Positions 1 to 10,186 of a stretch of DNA of 64,000 nucleotides are shown piece after piece (position 1 is the first letter of the stretch; every line of letters begins with the position of its first letter). Source of the stretch: Breoghania sp963678585 (GTDB lineage Bacteria > Pseudomonadota > Alphaproteobacteria > Rhizobiales > Stappiaceae). The position numbers and the translations under genes were made by a program. The notes beneath the pieces are model-generated. The model searched no databases and was not told the origin of the DNA. It saw nothing but the letters and a program-made list of their open reading frames with translations. The stretch spans positions 62,001 to 126,000 of the forward strand of contig CAXXGA010000003.1 in assembly GCA_963678585.2 (NCBI GenBank). The letters are read 5' to 3'.

Positions 1-26
1 CGCGGGCGTCCCGGGCGTCCGCGGCT

Positions 27-1142
27 TCACGCCTCGTCCGTTTCATTGCCTCCGGAACGCCCGGTGCTTTCGCGCTCCACCAGATGCGGGGCGATGATGG
101 CGCGTTCCATCGCGGGCGGGGTCTCGTCGTCTCTGGAGGCGATCAGCGACAGGATCACCTGTGCCGCCCGGTCTCCAATCTCCGGGCCGCCGCTGTTGAC
201 CGTGGTCAGCGACGGCGTCGAGGTGGCGGCGTCGAGCGCGTCGTCATAGCCGACGACGGCAATATCGCGCCCGGCCTCCAGACCGTGCCTGCGCAAGCCT
301 TCCACCAGGCCGCGGGCGATCATGTCGTTGAAGCACATGACGGCGTCCGGGCGCGGTTTGCGCAGCGCGATGGCCTGAGCGATGGCAAAGCCTTCCCCGC
401 GGGTCATAAGTTCGGGAACATAGAGTTGGCTGAGCGGATCGACGCCCGCTTCCGCGAGCGCTTCGCGCCAGCCTTCCACCCTGTCGCGTCCGGTGGAGGT
501 CTGCTGCCTGCCGCCGAGAAAGGCGATCCGGCGATGCCCCATCGCGAGAAGATGGCGCACGGCCATGCGCACTCCCGACCGGTCGTCGCCGCGCACGACC
601 GGGGCCTGCGCTCCCGCCACATCGCGGCAGATCAGCGTAACCGGAAGACCCGCCTCCACCAGACGATTGATCTCGTCGGCCTGCGTCCCCACCGAGGGAC
701 ACAGGACCACCCCGTCGGCGCGATGCTGGAGCAGGGACTGTACGAAATTGCGCTGGCGGTCGATGTCGTCGCGATGATTGCAGATGAAGACGATCTGGTC
801 GTTGGCGCCCAGCGCATCTTCAAGCGCGCGGAAAATCGCGGCGAAATAGGGATTGAGAATGTCATGGACGGCGACGCCTACCACGTTGGAACGGGCGGTG
901 CGAAGGGCTGCGGCGGACCGGTTGTAGATGTAGCCCGCCTCGGCGGCCTCCGCCTTCACCCGTTCGCGCGTCGCCTGCGCAACGAGCGGCGAATCGCGCA
1001 GCGCAAGCGAAATGGTAGCGGTGGAGACCCCCAGTCTCTCCGCAAGGTTGGCCAGCGTCAGCCGCCGCTTGCGACGGCCGCCTTCCTGCCCCCTCGCCCG
1101 TTCGGCGCGGGCGCGCATACGGTTTTCAGGCATTGCTCCCAT
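27..1142 (-). CDS. LacI-family transcriptional regulator
   Basis: Sugar- or metabolite-responsive DNA-binding repressor. After a basic N-terminal stretch (RRKRRLTL) there is a LacI helix-turn-helix (LANLAERLGVSTATISLALR) and hinge region, followed by a periplasmic-binding-protein-like effector domain with typical signatures (VGVAVHDILNPYFA, RRIAFLGG, DAVMCFNDMIARG, VVGYDD). The reading frame is open further upstream to 1229. I prefer the ATG at 1142 or the one at 1133, because the extra N-terminal residues are Arg/Gly-rich and unlike a LacI N-terminus; neither has a clear ribosome binding site. The effector is unknown. Its likely target genes lie beyond the left edge or are unlinked, since the next gene is a transporter on the same strand about 180 bp away. 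Confidence 0.85.
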   Translation of the reverse strand: MGAMPENRMRARAERARGQEGGRRKRRLTLANLAERLGVSTATISLALRDSPLVAQATRERVKAEAAEAGYIYNRSAAALRTARSNVVGVAVHDILNPYFAAIFRALEDALGANDQIVFICNHRDDIDRQRNFVQSLLQHRADGVVLCPSVGTQADEINRLVEAGLPVTLICRDVAGAQAPVVRGDDRSGVRMAVRHLLAMGHRRIAFLGGRQQTSTGRDRVEGWREALAEAGVDPLSQLYVPELMTRGEGFAIAQAIALRKPRPDAVMCFNDMIARGLVEGLRRHGLEAGRDIAVVGYDDALDAATSTPSLTTVNSGGPEIGDRAAQVILSLIASRDDETPPAMERAIIAPHLVERESTGRSGGNETDEA

Positions 1143-1320
1143 ATCCCGGGCCGGATCCCCGCCGCCGGTCCGCCAGAATGAAGGTCGCGCCGACGCTTTG
1201 AGACGCGTCCCGCCACGACCACTTCCCATACCCTAGTGTCGCGCGAGTGCGGGCCGAAAGGAAGCAATTGCCGCAGGGACGCTCTGGCGCGGGGCCGCTC
1301 CGGGGCCCCTCAATCCGCGT

Positions 1321-2280
1321 TCAGGCCTCGGGAACGGGCGCAGAGGCGCGGTTGAGCTGACGTTCGCGATAGAGCAGGTAAAGACCGGAGCCGACGATGA
1401 CGGACGCGCCGAGAATCGTGGTGAAGCCGGGAATATCGGTGAAGACGATGTAGCCCAGCGCCACCATCCAGACGATCTGGCTGTAGAAGAAGGGCGCCAG
1501 CACCGGAGCGGGCACGATGGCGTGCGCCTTGGTGAGAAGCCAGTGGCCGAAGCCGCCGAAAAAGCCGGTGGAGCACAGCAACGCCCAGGTGCCGAGCGAT
1601 TGCGGCGTTTCCCAGACCGTGACCACGACCGGCGTCATGGCGAGCGCGGCGACGCCGCCGGAAATGAGCAGCATGCCGTCGACGGAATCGGTTTCCGTAA
1701 GGATGCGGGTGGTGAGCGCATAGACGGAATAGCAGATCATCGCCACCAGCGAGAGGCTGACCGCCCAGTGCAGCCCGCCGAGGCCGGGGCGCGTGACGAT
1801 CAGCACGCCGATGAAGCCGACGACGATGGCCGTCCAACGCCGCCGCCCGGCCCATTCGCCCAGAACCGGCCCGGCCAGTGCCGTGACCAGAAGGGGCCCG
1901 GCGAACATGATGGTGACGGTGTCGGAAAGCTGGAGATAGCGCAGCGCCATGAAGTTGAAGATCGTGGTGCACAGCAGGCCCAGCGAGCGCACGATCTGGA
2001 GAACCGGGCGCTTCGTGCGCAGGATGTGGCGGCGCTTCCAGACCCGGAAGAAGAAGATCGCCATGATGAAGTGGCTTGTGAAGCGGAACCAGACGACCTG
2101 AAGCGTGGGCAGTTCCTGGCTCAGATATTTGGCCGTGGTGTCGAGCACGGAAAACAGTGCCACGGCGATGACGATCAGCAGGATGCCCGCAAGGCGCGCC
2201 TTGAGCTGTTCCGGCGTGAAATCCTGCGCCCTGTCGACATCGATCGCCGCGCGGGCGGGTTTTCGGCTATCGCCCGTCAT
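1321..2280 (-). CDS. DMT-superfamily (EamA) transporter
   Basis: Inner-membrane transporter of the drug/metabolite superfamily, 319 aa. After a hydrophilic N-terminal tail of about 30 residues there are about ten hydrophobic segments arranged as two EamA repeats (first about residues 30-165, second about 175-305). Conserved elements include VALFSVLDTTAKYLS at the start and the VRSLGLLCTTIFNFMALRYL segment of repeat one. The substrate cannot be told from sequence; family members export amino acids, nucleosides or other small metabolites. It stands as a single gene between two regulators. The 238 bp upstream to the MarR gene show nothing I can name. Confidence 0.85.
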   Translation of the reverse strand: MTGDSRKPARAAIDVDRAQDFTPEQLKARLAGILLIVIAVALFSVLDTTAKYLSQELPTLQVVWFRFTSHFIMAIFFFRVWKRRHILRTKRPVLQIVRSLGLLCTTIFNFMALRYLQLSDTVTIMFAGPLLVTALAGPVLGEWAGRRRWTAIVVGFIGVLIVTRPGLGGLHWAVSLSLVAMICYSVYALTTRILTETDSVDGMLLISGGVAALAMTPVVVTVWETPQSLGTWALLCSTGFFGGFGHWLLTKAHAIVPAPVLAPFFYSQIVWMVALGYIVFTDIPGFTTILGASVIVGSGLYLLYRERQLNRASAPVPEA

Positions 2281-2518
2281 GTGATCCCGTTTTCTCCGGA
2301 GAAACGACCTGATCCGGGCGCCCCCAAATCGCGGGTTCCCCGGTCACGAGCGCGCGAGACTAAAGCAACCGATGCCGCTACGCCATCGTGCGCCCCGCAT
2401 GACTTCATGGCCCAGACCCGCGGCTGGCGCATGGTAGGTGTCGCAAGGTCAGATTTTTGGGGAATGGCGCGCAAGCGGGCCGGACAAAGGTTCTGCGGTC
2501 CCGCGGCGGGGCGCGTTT

Positions 2519-3052
2519 CTATTCGGCAGGTTCGCGCAAGGGCACGGGTTCAGGGGCGTCGCCTTGCGAGGCCGCGGCGTCTTCCGCGTCGATTTCGGCA
2601 TCGAGCGCCACGTCATGGGCGGAACTGGCGGCAAGGTTGCGTTCCACGAGGCGCAGCAACTTGCGCAAGCGCTTGCGGTCCTTGTCATCGAAATCGGCCA
2701 GCGCTTCCTTTTCCAGCCGCTTCCAGGCCCGGTCGATCAGTTCCACGCGGGCAAGGCCGGTTTCGGTCAGGTAGACGCGGGCGAGACGGCCGTCGTTTGC
2801 CGCCGCGCGACGTTCCACCAACCCTTGCGCCGACATGCGGGTGATCATCTTGGTGACGGTGGGGGGCTGGACGCCGAGCGACAGCGCAAGCTCGCTCATC
2901 GACAGCCCGTCGCTGTCGGCCAGAACCTTCAGCACCGCTTCCTGTCCCGGGTGCAGCCCGATGCGCGAGAGATGCGCGCCCGACCGGGCCCGGCAGGCCT
3001 TGGCTGTCTGGGCCAGCCGAAAGGTGATGCTCTTCTTGTAGTTGAACGCCAT
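2519..3052 (-). CDS. MarR-family transcriptional regulator
   Basis: Winged-helix regulator of 177 aa. The ATG at 3052 gives the start MAFNYKKSITFRLAQ; a GTG two codons upstream is possible. The central region has the MarR fold order: dimer helix, GLHPGQEAVLKVLAD, recognition helix region LSMSELALSLGVQPPTVTKM, wing with DGRLARVYLTETG. The acidic, Ala-rich tail (about the last 30 residues) is unlike most MarR proteins and probably disordered. The ligand and targets are unknown; the flanking transporter and E1-like genes are on the same strand but well separated (about 85 bp on the upstream side). Confidence 0.88.
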   Translation of the reverse strand: MAFNYKKSITFRLAQTAKACRARSGAHLSRIGLHPGQEAVLKVLADSDGLSMSELALSLGVQPPTVTKMITRMSAQGLVERRAAANDGRLARVYLTETGLARVELIDRAWKRLEKEALADFDDKDRKRLRKLLRLVERNLAASSAHDVALDAEIDAEDAAASQGDAPEPVPLREPAE

Positions 3053-3138
3053 GGCCACGGTCCTACCACCGGTACATGAAACTATCGTGACTGCCTCACG
3101 GGCGGGCCGGGCGCGCGAGCGGATCGTGCGTGCCGCAC

Positions 3139-3972
<834 letters not shown>

Positions 3973-3980
3973 GAAATGTC

Positions 3981-5072
3981 CTATCCGAGCAGCCGGGAGA
4001 CGACCCTTGCGGTGTAATCGACCATGGGGATCACCCGGGCGTAATTGACCCGGGTCGGCCCGATGACGCCCAGAACGCCGACGATGCGCTGGTCCTTGTC
4101 GCGATACGGAGAGACGATCAGCGAGGAGCCGGACATGGAAAAGAGCTTGTTTTCCGAGCCGATGAAGATGCGCACCCCGTCGCCGCGCTCCGCTGCGCCC
4201 AGAAGCTGGATCAGCTCGCGCTTGTTTTCCAGATCGTCGAAGAGAAGCCGGATGCGCTCCATGTCCTCGGCGGCTGCCGCGTCGAGCAGGTTGGATCGAC
4301 CTCGCACGATCAGCGTGTCGCGGCTGCCGGTCTCGTTGCCCGCCCATGTGGCGAGCCCGGCATCGACCAGCTTGCGGGTCAGCTCGTCGATCTCCGCCTG
4401 GCTTTCCTCCTTGGCCTTTTCCATGGTCTGGCGCGATTCCGCCAGCGTACGACCGCGAATATGGGCGTTGAGGTAGTTCGACGCCTCGATGAGCGCGGAC
4501 GCGGGAAGCCCGTCGGGCAGGTCGATGATGCGGTTTTCGACCGAGCCATCCTCCGCCACCAGCACGACCAGCGCCTTGGTCGGCTCAAGGCGGACGAACT
4601 CGATGTGTTTCATGCGGGTGTCGGACTTGTGGGTCAGCACCACGCCCGCGCCATGCGACAGGCCGGAGAGCATCTGGCTTGCCTCGGTCAGCACCTGTTC
4701 CACGCCGCGCATGTCGCCGGATGCCTTGACGCGGGCCTCGATGGCCTCGCGCTCGTCGCGGGTGACGTCGCCCACCTCCAGAAGCGCATCGACGAAGAAG
4801 CGCAGGCCCAGTTCGGTGGGCAGACGGCCCGCAGAGGTATGGGGCGCGAAGATCAGGCCCAGATGCTCCAGATCCGACATCACATTGCGCACGGAGGCCG
4901 CCGACAGGTTGATCGGCAGCAGGCGCGACACATTGCGCGAGCCCACCGGTTCGCCCGTTTCAAGGTAGGATTCCACGATGGAGCGGAAGATCTCGCGCGA
5001 GCGGTCGTCCAGATCGCGCAGGCTTCCGCCGAGGCTCGAGATCGCGATGGAAGGCTTGTTCACGTCCTGCAT
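3981..5072 (-). CDS. hrcA: Heat-inducible transcription repressor HrcA
   Basis: Repressor of class I heat-shock operons (groESL, dnaK), which in this family binds CIRCE elements. 363 aa. The N-terminal winged helix (residues about 15-100) contains EIFRSIVESYLETGEPVGSR and LSAASVRNVMSDLEHLGLI, and the C-terminal part has SPYRDKDQRIVGVLGVIGP and TRVNYARVIPMVDYTA, both typical of HrcA. It is divergent from rph, a common alphaproteobacterial arrangement. The usual downstream neighbour grpE is missing; an E1-like gene is there instead. I see no CIRCE inverted repeat in the 224 bp between hrcA and rph, so this gene does not look self-regulated through CIRCE. Confidence 0.95.
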   Translation of the reverse strand: MQDVNKPSIAISSLGGSLRDLDDRSREIFRSIVESYLETGEPVGSRNVSRLLPINLSAASVRNVMSDLEHLGLIFAPHTSAGRLPTELGLRFFVDALLEVGDVTRDEREAIEARVKASGDMRGVEQVLTEASQMLSGLSHGAGVVLTHKSDTRMKHIEFVRLEPTKALVVLVAEDGSVENRIIDLPDGLPASALIEASNYLNAHIRGRTLAESRQTMEKAKEESQAEIDELTRKLVDAGLATWAGNETGSRDTLIVRGRSNLLDAAAAEDMERIRLLFDDLENKRELIQLLGAAERGDGVRIFIGSENKLFSMSGSSLIVSPYRDKDQRIVGVLGVIGPTRVNYARVIPMVDYTARVVSRLLG

Positions 5073-5296
5073 TCTTCGTTCCGGTTCGAATCGATCCTGT
5101 TCCGGCCTTCGCCGGTTCAGTGATATTTAGGCTCAAACACCGACAAGTGGGCAAGAGCCCTTTACGCGCCTCGCCCCGCACGGCTACAAGGCAGCCTGTT
5201 GGACAGGCAATCGATCGAGTGTGGCCTGTCGCCAGATGCCAGCCGTGACCGACCACGAATGCCGAAGATCGGCGCGGGCCCAGACGGAGACCTTTC

Positions 5297-6010
<714 letters not shown>

Positions 6011-6020
6011 GGCCTGTTCA

Positions 6021-6674
6021 ATGACCCGCCGCACGCTCACGCCCGGCCGTCTCGTGCTTGCCAGCCACAATGCGGGCAAGCTCAGGGAAATCCGCGCACT
6101 GGTGGAGCCCTTCGGGATGGAGGTGGTCTCCGCCTCCGAACTGGGCCTGCCGGAACCGGAAGAAACGGGCACGACGTTCGAGGCCAATTCGGAACTGAAG
6201 GCGCGGGCGGCGGCGGAAGGCTCCGGCCTTCCCGCGCTCGCCGACGATTCCGGGCTTTCCGTCGATGCGCTGGGCGGCGATCCGGGCATCTATTCGGCGC
6301 GCTGGGCGGGCCCCGACAAGGACTTCGCCAAGGCCATGGCCGACGTGGAAGACAAGCTCCAGGAGGCTGCTGCAAGCGGCAATGACGACCGCACCGCGCG
6401 GTTCGTCTGCGCGCTGTGCCTTGCATGGCCCGACGGGCATGTGGAAACCTTTCGCGGCGAGATCGCGGGTGCGATGGTCTGGCCGCCGCGCGGGGAACAG
6501 GGCTTCGGCTACGATCCCGCCTTCCAGCCGGAAGGCCATGCGCGCACATTCGGTGAAATGAGTGCGGACGAAAAGCACGGCTGGACGTCGGGCGACAACA
6601 ATCCGCTGTCGCATCGCGCGCGCGCCTTCAAGCTTTTCGCCGACACCTGTCTGGAGCCCACACGCGCCTCATGA
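6021..6674 (+). CDS. rdgB: XTP/dITP diphosphatase (RdgB/HAM1)
   Basis: House-cleaning pyrophosphatase that removes non-canonical purine nucleotides such as dITP and XTP. 217 aa from the ATG at 6021. The family motifs are present: LVLASHNAGKLREI at the N-terminus, TTFEANSELKA, ALADDSGLSVDALGG, GFGYDPAF, and LSHRARAF near the C-terminus. The frame is open upstream inside rph, but only this start gives the conserved N-terminus. Its stop overlaps the start of hemW by the ATGA arrangement, indicating translational coupling. Confidence 0.95.
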   Translation: MTRRTLTPGRLVLASHNAGKLREIRALVEPFGMEVVSASELGLPEPEETGTTFEANSELKARAAAEGSGLPALADDSGLSVDALGGDPGIYSARWAGPDKDFAKAMADVEDKLQEAAASGNDDRTARFVCALCLAWPDGHVETFRGEIAGAMVWPPRGEQGFGYDPAFQPEGHARTFGEMSADEKHGWTSGDNNPLSHRARAFKLFADTCLEPTRAS

Positions 6675-7825
6675 CGCAATTCGATCCGGGATTTGGCATC
6701 TATATCCATTGGCCGTTCTGCGCGGCCAAGTGCCCCTATTGCGACTTCAATTCCCATGTTCGCCATCAGGCGATCGATCAGGAACGCTTCGCGCGCGCCT
6801 TTGCGACCGAACTTGAGCATTTCGCGAAAAGCACGAAGGGACGGACGGTCTCGTCGATCTTCTTCGGCGGCGGCACGCCCTCGCTGATGAAGCCGCAGAC
6901 GGTGGAGGCGATCCTCGGGTCTGTCGCGAAGAACTGGTCGATTGCCGAGGACGTGGAAATCTCCATGGAGGCCAATCCCTCCAGCGTGGAAGCCGAACGC
7001 TTCCGAGGCTACCGGGCGGCGGGCGTCAACCGCGTCTCGCTCGGCGTTCAGGCGCTCAACGATGCGGATCTGCGCTTTCTGGGCCGCCTGCACGATGTGG
7101 ACACCGCGCTCAAGGCCATCGAGATGGCGCGCGAAACCTTCCCGCGGCTTTCCTTCGATCTGATCTATGCGCGGCCCGGCCAGACGCCGGAAGCGTGGAG
7201 CGCGGAGCTTGAGCGCGCCATCGGCCTTGCCGCCGATCACCTGTCGCTCTACCAGCTGACGATCGAGCACGACACGCCGTTCTTCAAGCTTTACGAGGCG
7301 GGCAAGCTGGTGCCGCCGGACCCGGATGCGGCGGCCGATCTCTACGAGGTCACGCTTTCCACCTGCGAAGCCCACGGCATGCCTGCCTATGAGATTTCCA
7401 ACCACGCGGTGCCGGGGGCGGAATGCCGGCACAATCTCGTCTACTGGCGCTATGGCGACTATGTGGGCGTGGGACCGGGCGCACACGGGCGGCTGACGGG
7501 CGGCAACGGCAAGCGGGCGACCGCGACAGAGCTTCACCCCGAAACGTGGCTTTCGCGCGTGGAAGAACATGGCCACGGCATGATCGAGGATCAGGTCCTG
7601 ACCATGGAAGAGCAGGGCGACGAATATCTGATCATGGGCCTGAGGCTTGTCGAAGGCGTCGATCTGGACCGCTACGAGAAGCTTTCGGGACGCAGGCTCG
7701 ACCCGCGCCGCCTCAACGATCTCATCGCCCACGGCATGGTGGAGAAGATGGAAGGCTCGCGCGTGCGCGCCACCCGCGACGGCTTTTTCGTGCTGGATGC
7801 CGTGGTGGCGGATCTGGCGGCCTGA
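6671..7825 (+). CDS. hemW: HemW-like radical SAM protein
   Basis: Radical S-adenosylmethionine protein of the HemW (formerly anaerobic coproporphyrinogen oxidase-like) family; known members bind heme and act as heme chaperones. 384 aa. Near the N-terminus IYIHWPFCAAKCPYCDFNSH carries the iron-sulfur cysteines in CxxxCxxC spacing. Next come SIFFGGGTPSLM (glycine-rich SAM motif), SMEANPSS, NRVSLGVQALND and LIYARPGQT. C-terminal HemW domain with GVGPGAHGRL. The stop codon lies in the loop of a transcription terminator hairpin. Last gene of the rph run. Confidence 0.92.
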   Translation: MTQFDPGFGIYIHWPFCAAKCPYCDFNSHVRHQAIDQERFARAFATELEHFAKSTKGRTVSSIFFGGGTPSLMKPQTVEAILGSVAKNWSIAEDVEISMEANPSSVEAERFRGYRAAGVNRVSLGVQALNDADLRFLGRLHDVDTALKAIEMARETFPRLSFDLIYARPGQTPEAWSAELERAIGLAADHLSLYQLTIEHDTPFFKLYEAGKLVPPDPDAAADLYEVTLSTCEAHGMPAYEISNHAVPGAECRHNLVYWRYGDYVGVGPGAHGRLTGGNGKRATATELHPETWLSRVEEHGHGMIEDQVLTMEEQGDEYLIMGLRLVEGVDLDRYEKLSGRRLDPRRLNDLIAHGMVEKMEGSRVRATRDGFFVLDAVVADLAA

Positions 7826-7841
7826 GGGCCGCCAGCTTTTT
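7816..7841 (+). terminator. Intrinsic terminator overlapping the hemW stop codon
   Basis: Perfect 7 bp stem GGCGGCC/GGCCGCC with loop TGAG, followed by AGC and TTTTT. The loop contains the TGA stop codon of hemW. A second copy follows 39 bp downstream. Confidence 0.75.
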
Positions 7842-7854
7842 GTTCAGCCTCCGG

Positions 7855-7880
7855 GGCGGCCTGAGGGCCGCCAGCTTTTT
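7855..7880 (+). terminator. Second copy of the hemW terminator
   Basis: Same stem, loop and T-run as the copy at 7816-7841; the 26 bp unit is repeated exactly at a 39 bp offset. Both point away from hemW toward the convergent dehydrogenase gene. No T-run lies on the other strand, so it serves hemW only. Confidence 0.75.
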
Positions 7881-7898
7881 CCGGCCTTACAGGCTTTC

Positions 7899-8963
7899 TC
7901 AGCCCTGAACTTCTATTTCGGCCGTCTCGAACTGGGCGGCCGTCTTGTTGAGGAAGGCGATGTCCTCTTCGGTGAAGGGGATGCCCTCGGCCCGGTAGGT
8001 CGCCTCCGAGCGCGCGCCGCGTTCGCCCGGCATCAGCACCTCGTCGAAGCCTTCGGCGCGCGGCAGGTCGTGGACGGCCTTTTTCAGCACATCCATGCGG
8101 GCGAGGAAGTCCTCCGTGGTCATGAAGAGACCCGGACGGATGACCATGAACATGTGGCCGACATCCTGCGGGCGCGGCCCGCCGTAAAGGTCCGCCACGC
8201 CACCGGCATAGCCTGCGCCCGAGAAGACACCCGCCATCACGTCCATCAGCATGGCGAGGCCGGAGCCCTTCGGTCCGCCCATGGGCAGCACCACGCCCTC
8301 GAAGGCGGCCTTGGGATCGGTCGTGGGACGGCCGTCCTTGTCGAGCGCGAGACCTTCCGGGATCGGCTTTCCCAGATGGACGGCCCGGCGCAGCGCGCCG
8401 CGGGTGGTGATCGCAGGCGTGAAATCGAGAACGAAGGGCGCGACGCCTTCGCCCATCGGCGCACCGGCTGCAAAGGGCGAGGTGCCGAGCAGCGGCTCGC
8501 GTCCGCCCCATGCGGGCATGGCGGAGGGCGCGTTGGAGAAGGCAAACGACATGAACCCGGCGTCAGCCGCCTGCATGATGTAGGAGGCGGCCATGCCGTA
8601 GTGGTTGGAATGGTTGACCGCGGCAAGCGCGAGGCCGAATTCGCCAGCCATGGCAATCGCCTCGTCCATGGCGCGGGTGGCGGTGACGAAACCCAGCCCG
8701 TTGTCGCCGTCCACATGGGCGGCGACCGGGGTCGGCTTCGTGACGACCATTTCCGGGCGCGGATTGATGAAGCCTTCCGTCAGGCGCTCCATGTAGATCT
8801 GCATCCGCGTGATGCCGTGGGTGTGGACGCCGCGCAGATCCGCATGGACGAGACAGCGCGCGACAGTCTCGGCATCGGCCTGCGACATGCCCGCCTTAAG
8901 CAACAGATCGACGCAATAACGGGTGGCGGCTTGCGGCGTGACGCGCGTTTTGTTCTGGCTCAT
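7899..8963 (-). CDS. Malate/L-lactate dehydrogenase-family (Ldh_2) oxidoreductase
   Basis: NAD(P)-dependent 2-hydroxyacid dehydrogenase of the family that includes L-sulfolactate, ureidoglycolate and malate dehydrogenases, 354 aa. The ATG at 8963 gives MSQNKTRVTPQAATRYC; the frame extends a little further upstream but without family similarity. Visible landmarks: ADLRGVHTHGITRMQIYMERL (catalytic His region), NHSNHYGMAASYI, FSNAPSAMPAWGGREPLLGTSP split over the nucleotide-binding segment, PMGGPKGSGLAMLMDV. Substrate not predictable. Convergent with hemW; upstream nudC is on the same strand 193 bp away. Confidence 0.88.
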   Translation of the reverse strand: MSQNKTRVTPQAATRYCVDLLLKAGMSQADAETVARCLVHADLRGVHTHGITRMQIYMERLTEGFINPRPEMVVTKPTPVAAHVDGDNGLGFVTATRAMDEAIAMAGEFGLALAAVNHSNHYGMAASYIMQAADAGFMSFAFSNAPSAMPAWGGREPLLGTSPFAAGAPMGEGVAPFVLDFTPAITTRGALRRAVHLGKPIPEGLALDKDGRPTTDPKAAFEGVVLPMGGPKGSGLAMLMDVMAGVFSGAGYAGGVADLYGGPRPQDVGHMFMVIRPGLFMTTEDFLARMDVLKKAVHDLPRAEGFDEVLMPGERGARSEATYRAEGIPFTEEDIAFLNKTAAQFETAEIEVQG

Positions 8964-9156
8964 CGGGGTTATGGTTCCTGGATCTCTGTTGCCGGTTCCC
9001 GTCGCGACCCCTCGCGAAACCACGGGCCGGCTCCGATTGTCTGAGGAGCGTTATCTAGCGGAAAGCGCCTGCCAAAACAAGGTGTTCGGATGACATGGAC
9101 GTTGCCGCAGGGGCACTTCCAAGCCTGCCGCGACGCGCAAAACGCGGCAATCGGGG

Positions 9157-10125
9157 TCAATCCGTAACGGAAGGTACGCCGTCGAAGACCCAGCGACGGA
9201 TGAGCCAGTGCGCGATGGAAATGGGCGGTGGCACCTTCAGTCCCGAAGGATGGCGGCCCTCCAGCATCTGGCGGACCTCCTCGCGGGCAAACCAGCGGCA
9301 ATCTTCAAGCTCGTCATCGCCAAGTACGATCTCGCGGCTTGCCGCCTCGCCCTCGCAGCCCAGCATCAGCGAGGCCGGGAAGGGCCATGGCTGGTTCGAC
9401 AGAAGCCGCACGGGGCCGACCTCGACGCCCGCCTCCTCCTTCACCTCGCGCCGGACCGCCTGCTCGATGGTCTCGCCCGGTTCCATGAAACCGGCAAGCG
9501 TGGTGTAGACGCCTTCCGCCAGCCGGTGCGGACGGCCCAGAAGCGCCATGTCGCCTTCCGCGATCAGCATGATGACGACCGGATCGGTGCGCGGGAAATG
9601 GGGTGCGGAACAGGAGGGGCAATCGCGCCGGTAACCGGCCTGCGCCATCTTCGTTTCGTGCCCGCAGCGCGAACAGAAACGATGGCTGGCATGCCAATGG
9701 GAGAGCGAGCGGGCCTGCGCGAGAAGCCCCGTATCGCCCGCAGGCAGCGTGCCCTGCATCGCCAACGAGCGCAGGTCGATGAGCTTCAGGGCAGACGAAC
9801 TGGCCGCCTCGATATCGGCCTCGATCTCTTCGGCTGCCGCAGACACCTGCGCACAGAAGACGGGGCGCGTGCCCTCGTCCTCCATCTGCTCAAGACCCAG
9901 CAGCATGGTCTCGCGCGATGCGCCGAGGCTTTCGGCCAGACCGCGGGAATGGCGGATCCGGAGCGTCTCACCGTCTATGGCGACAACCGGCCTGTCGCCC
10001 GCCAGCAGGATGAAGACCGCATCCTTGCGCGCCTTCTGCTCCTCCAGCCACGCGATGTCATCGCGGTGCTCGGCAGCGCGGTCCAGTGCATTGTCGCAAT
10101 AGGCGGGCGGGCGGGCGGCGGACAT
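9157..10125 (-). CDS. nudC: NADH pyrophosphatase NudC
   Basis: Nudix hydrolase that cleaves NAD(H) to NMN(H) and AMP and, in characterised bacteria, decaps NAD-capped RNA. 322 aa. An N-terminal domain is followed by a zinc ribbon around residue 150 (CSRCG and CPSC), then the Nudix domain with box GFMEPGETIEQAVRREVKEE and the NudC-specific motif downstream (NQPWPFPAS, matching the SQPWPFPxS signature of NADH pyrophosphatases). Separated from the upstream PfkB-family kinase by a strong hairpin, so probably transcribed separately or attenuated. Confidence 0.94.
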   Translation of the reverse strand: MSAARPPAYCDNALDRAAEHRDDIAWLEEQKARKDAVFILLAGDRPVVAIDGETLRIRHSRGLAESLGASRETMLLGLEQMEDEGTRPVFCAQVSAAAEEIEADIEAASSSALKLIDLRSLAMQGTLPAGDTGLLAQARSLSHWHASHRFCSRCGHETKMAQAGYRRDCPSCSAPHFPRTDPVVIMLIAEGDMALLGRPHRLAEGVYTTLAGFMEPGETIEQAVRREVKEEAGVEVGPVRLLSNQPWPFPASLMLGCEGEAASREIVLGDDELEDCRWFAREEVRQMLEGRHPSGLKVPPPISIAHWLIRRWVFDGVPSVTD

Positions 10126-10150
10126 CTGGTCAGGTGCTCCGGTTGATGAT

Positions 10151-10179
10151 CCGGGGGCCTTCGCGAAGAAGGCCCCCGG
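10151..10179 (-). terminator. Strong hairpin between the PfkB kinase and nudC
   Basis: Perfect 12 bp stem (10151-10162 with 10168-10179) around a 5-base loop, placed 8 bp after the kinase stop. No uridine run follows on the minus strand, so it may be an mRNA-stabilising or attenuating hairpin rather than a full terminator. Confidence 0.5.
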
Positions 10180-10186
10180 CGCGATT

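Noticed and set aside
5073..5296. CIRCE element for hrcA
   Set aside because: Looked for the TTAGCACTC-N9-GAGTGCTAA dyad in the hrcA-rph spacer; none found.
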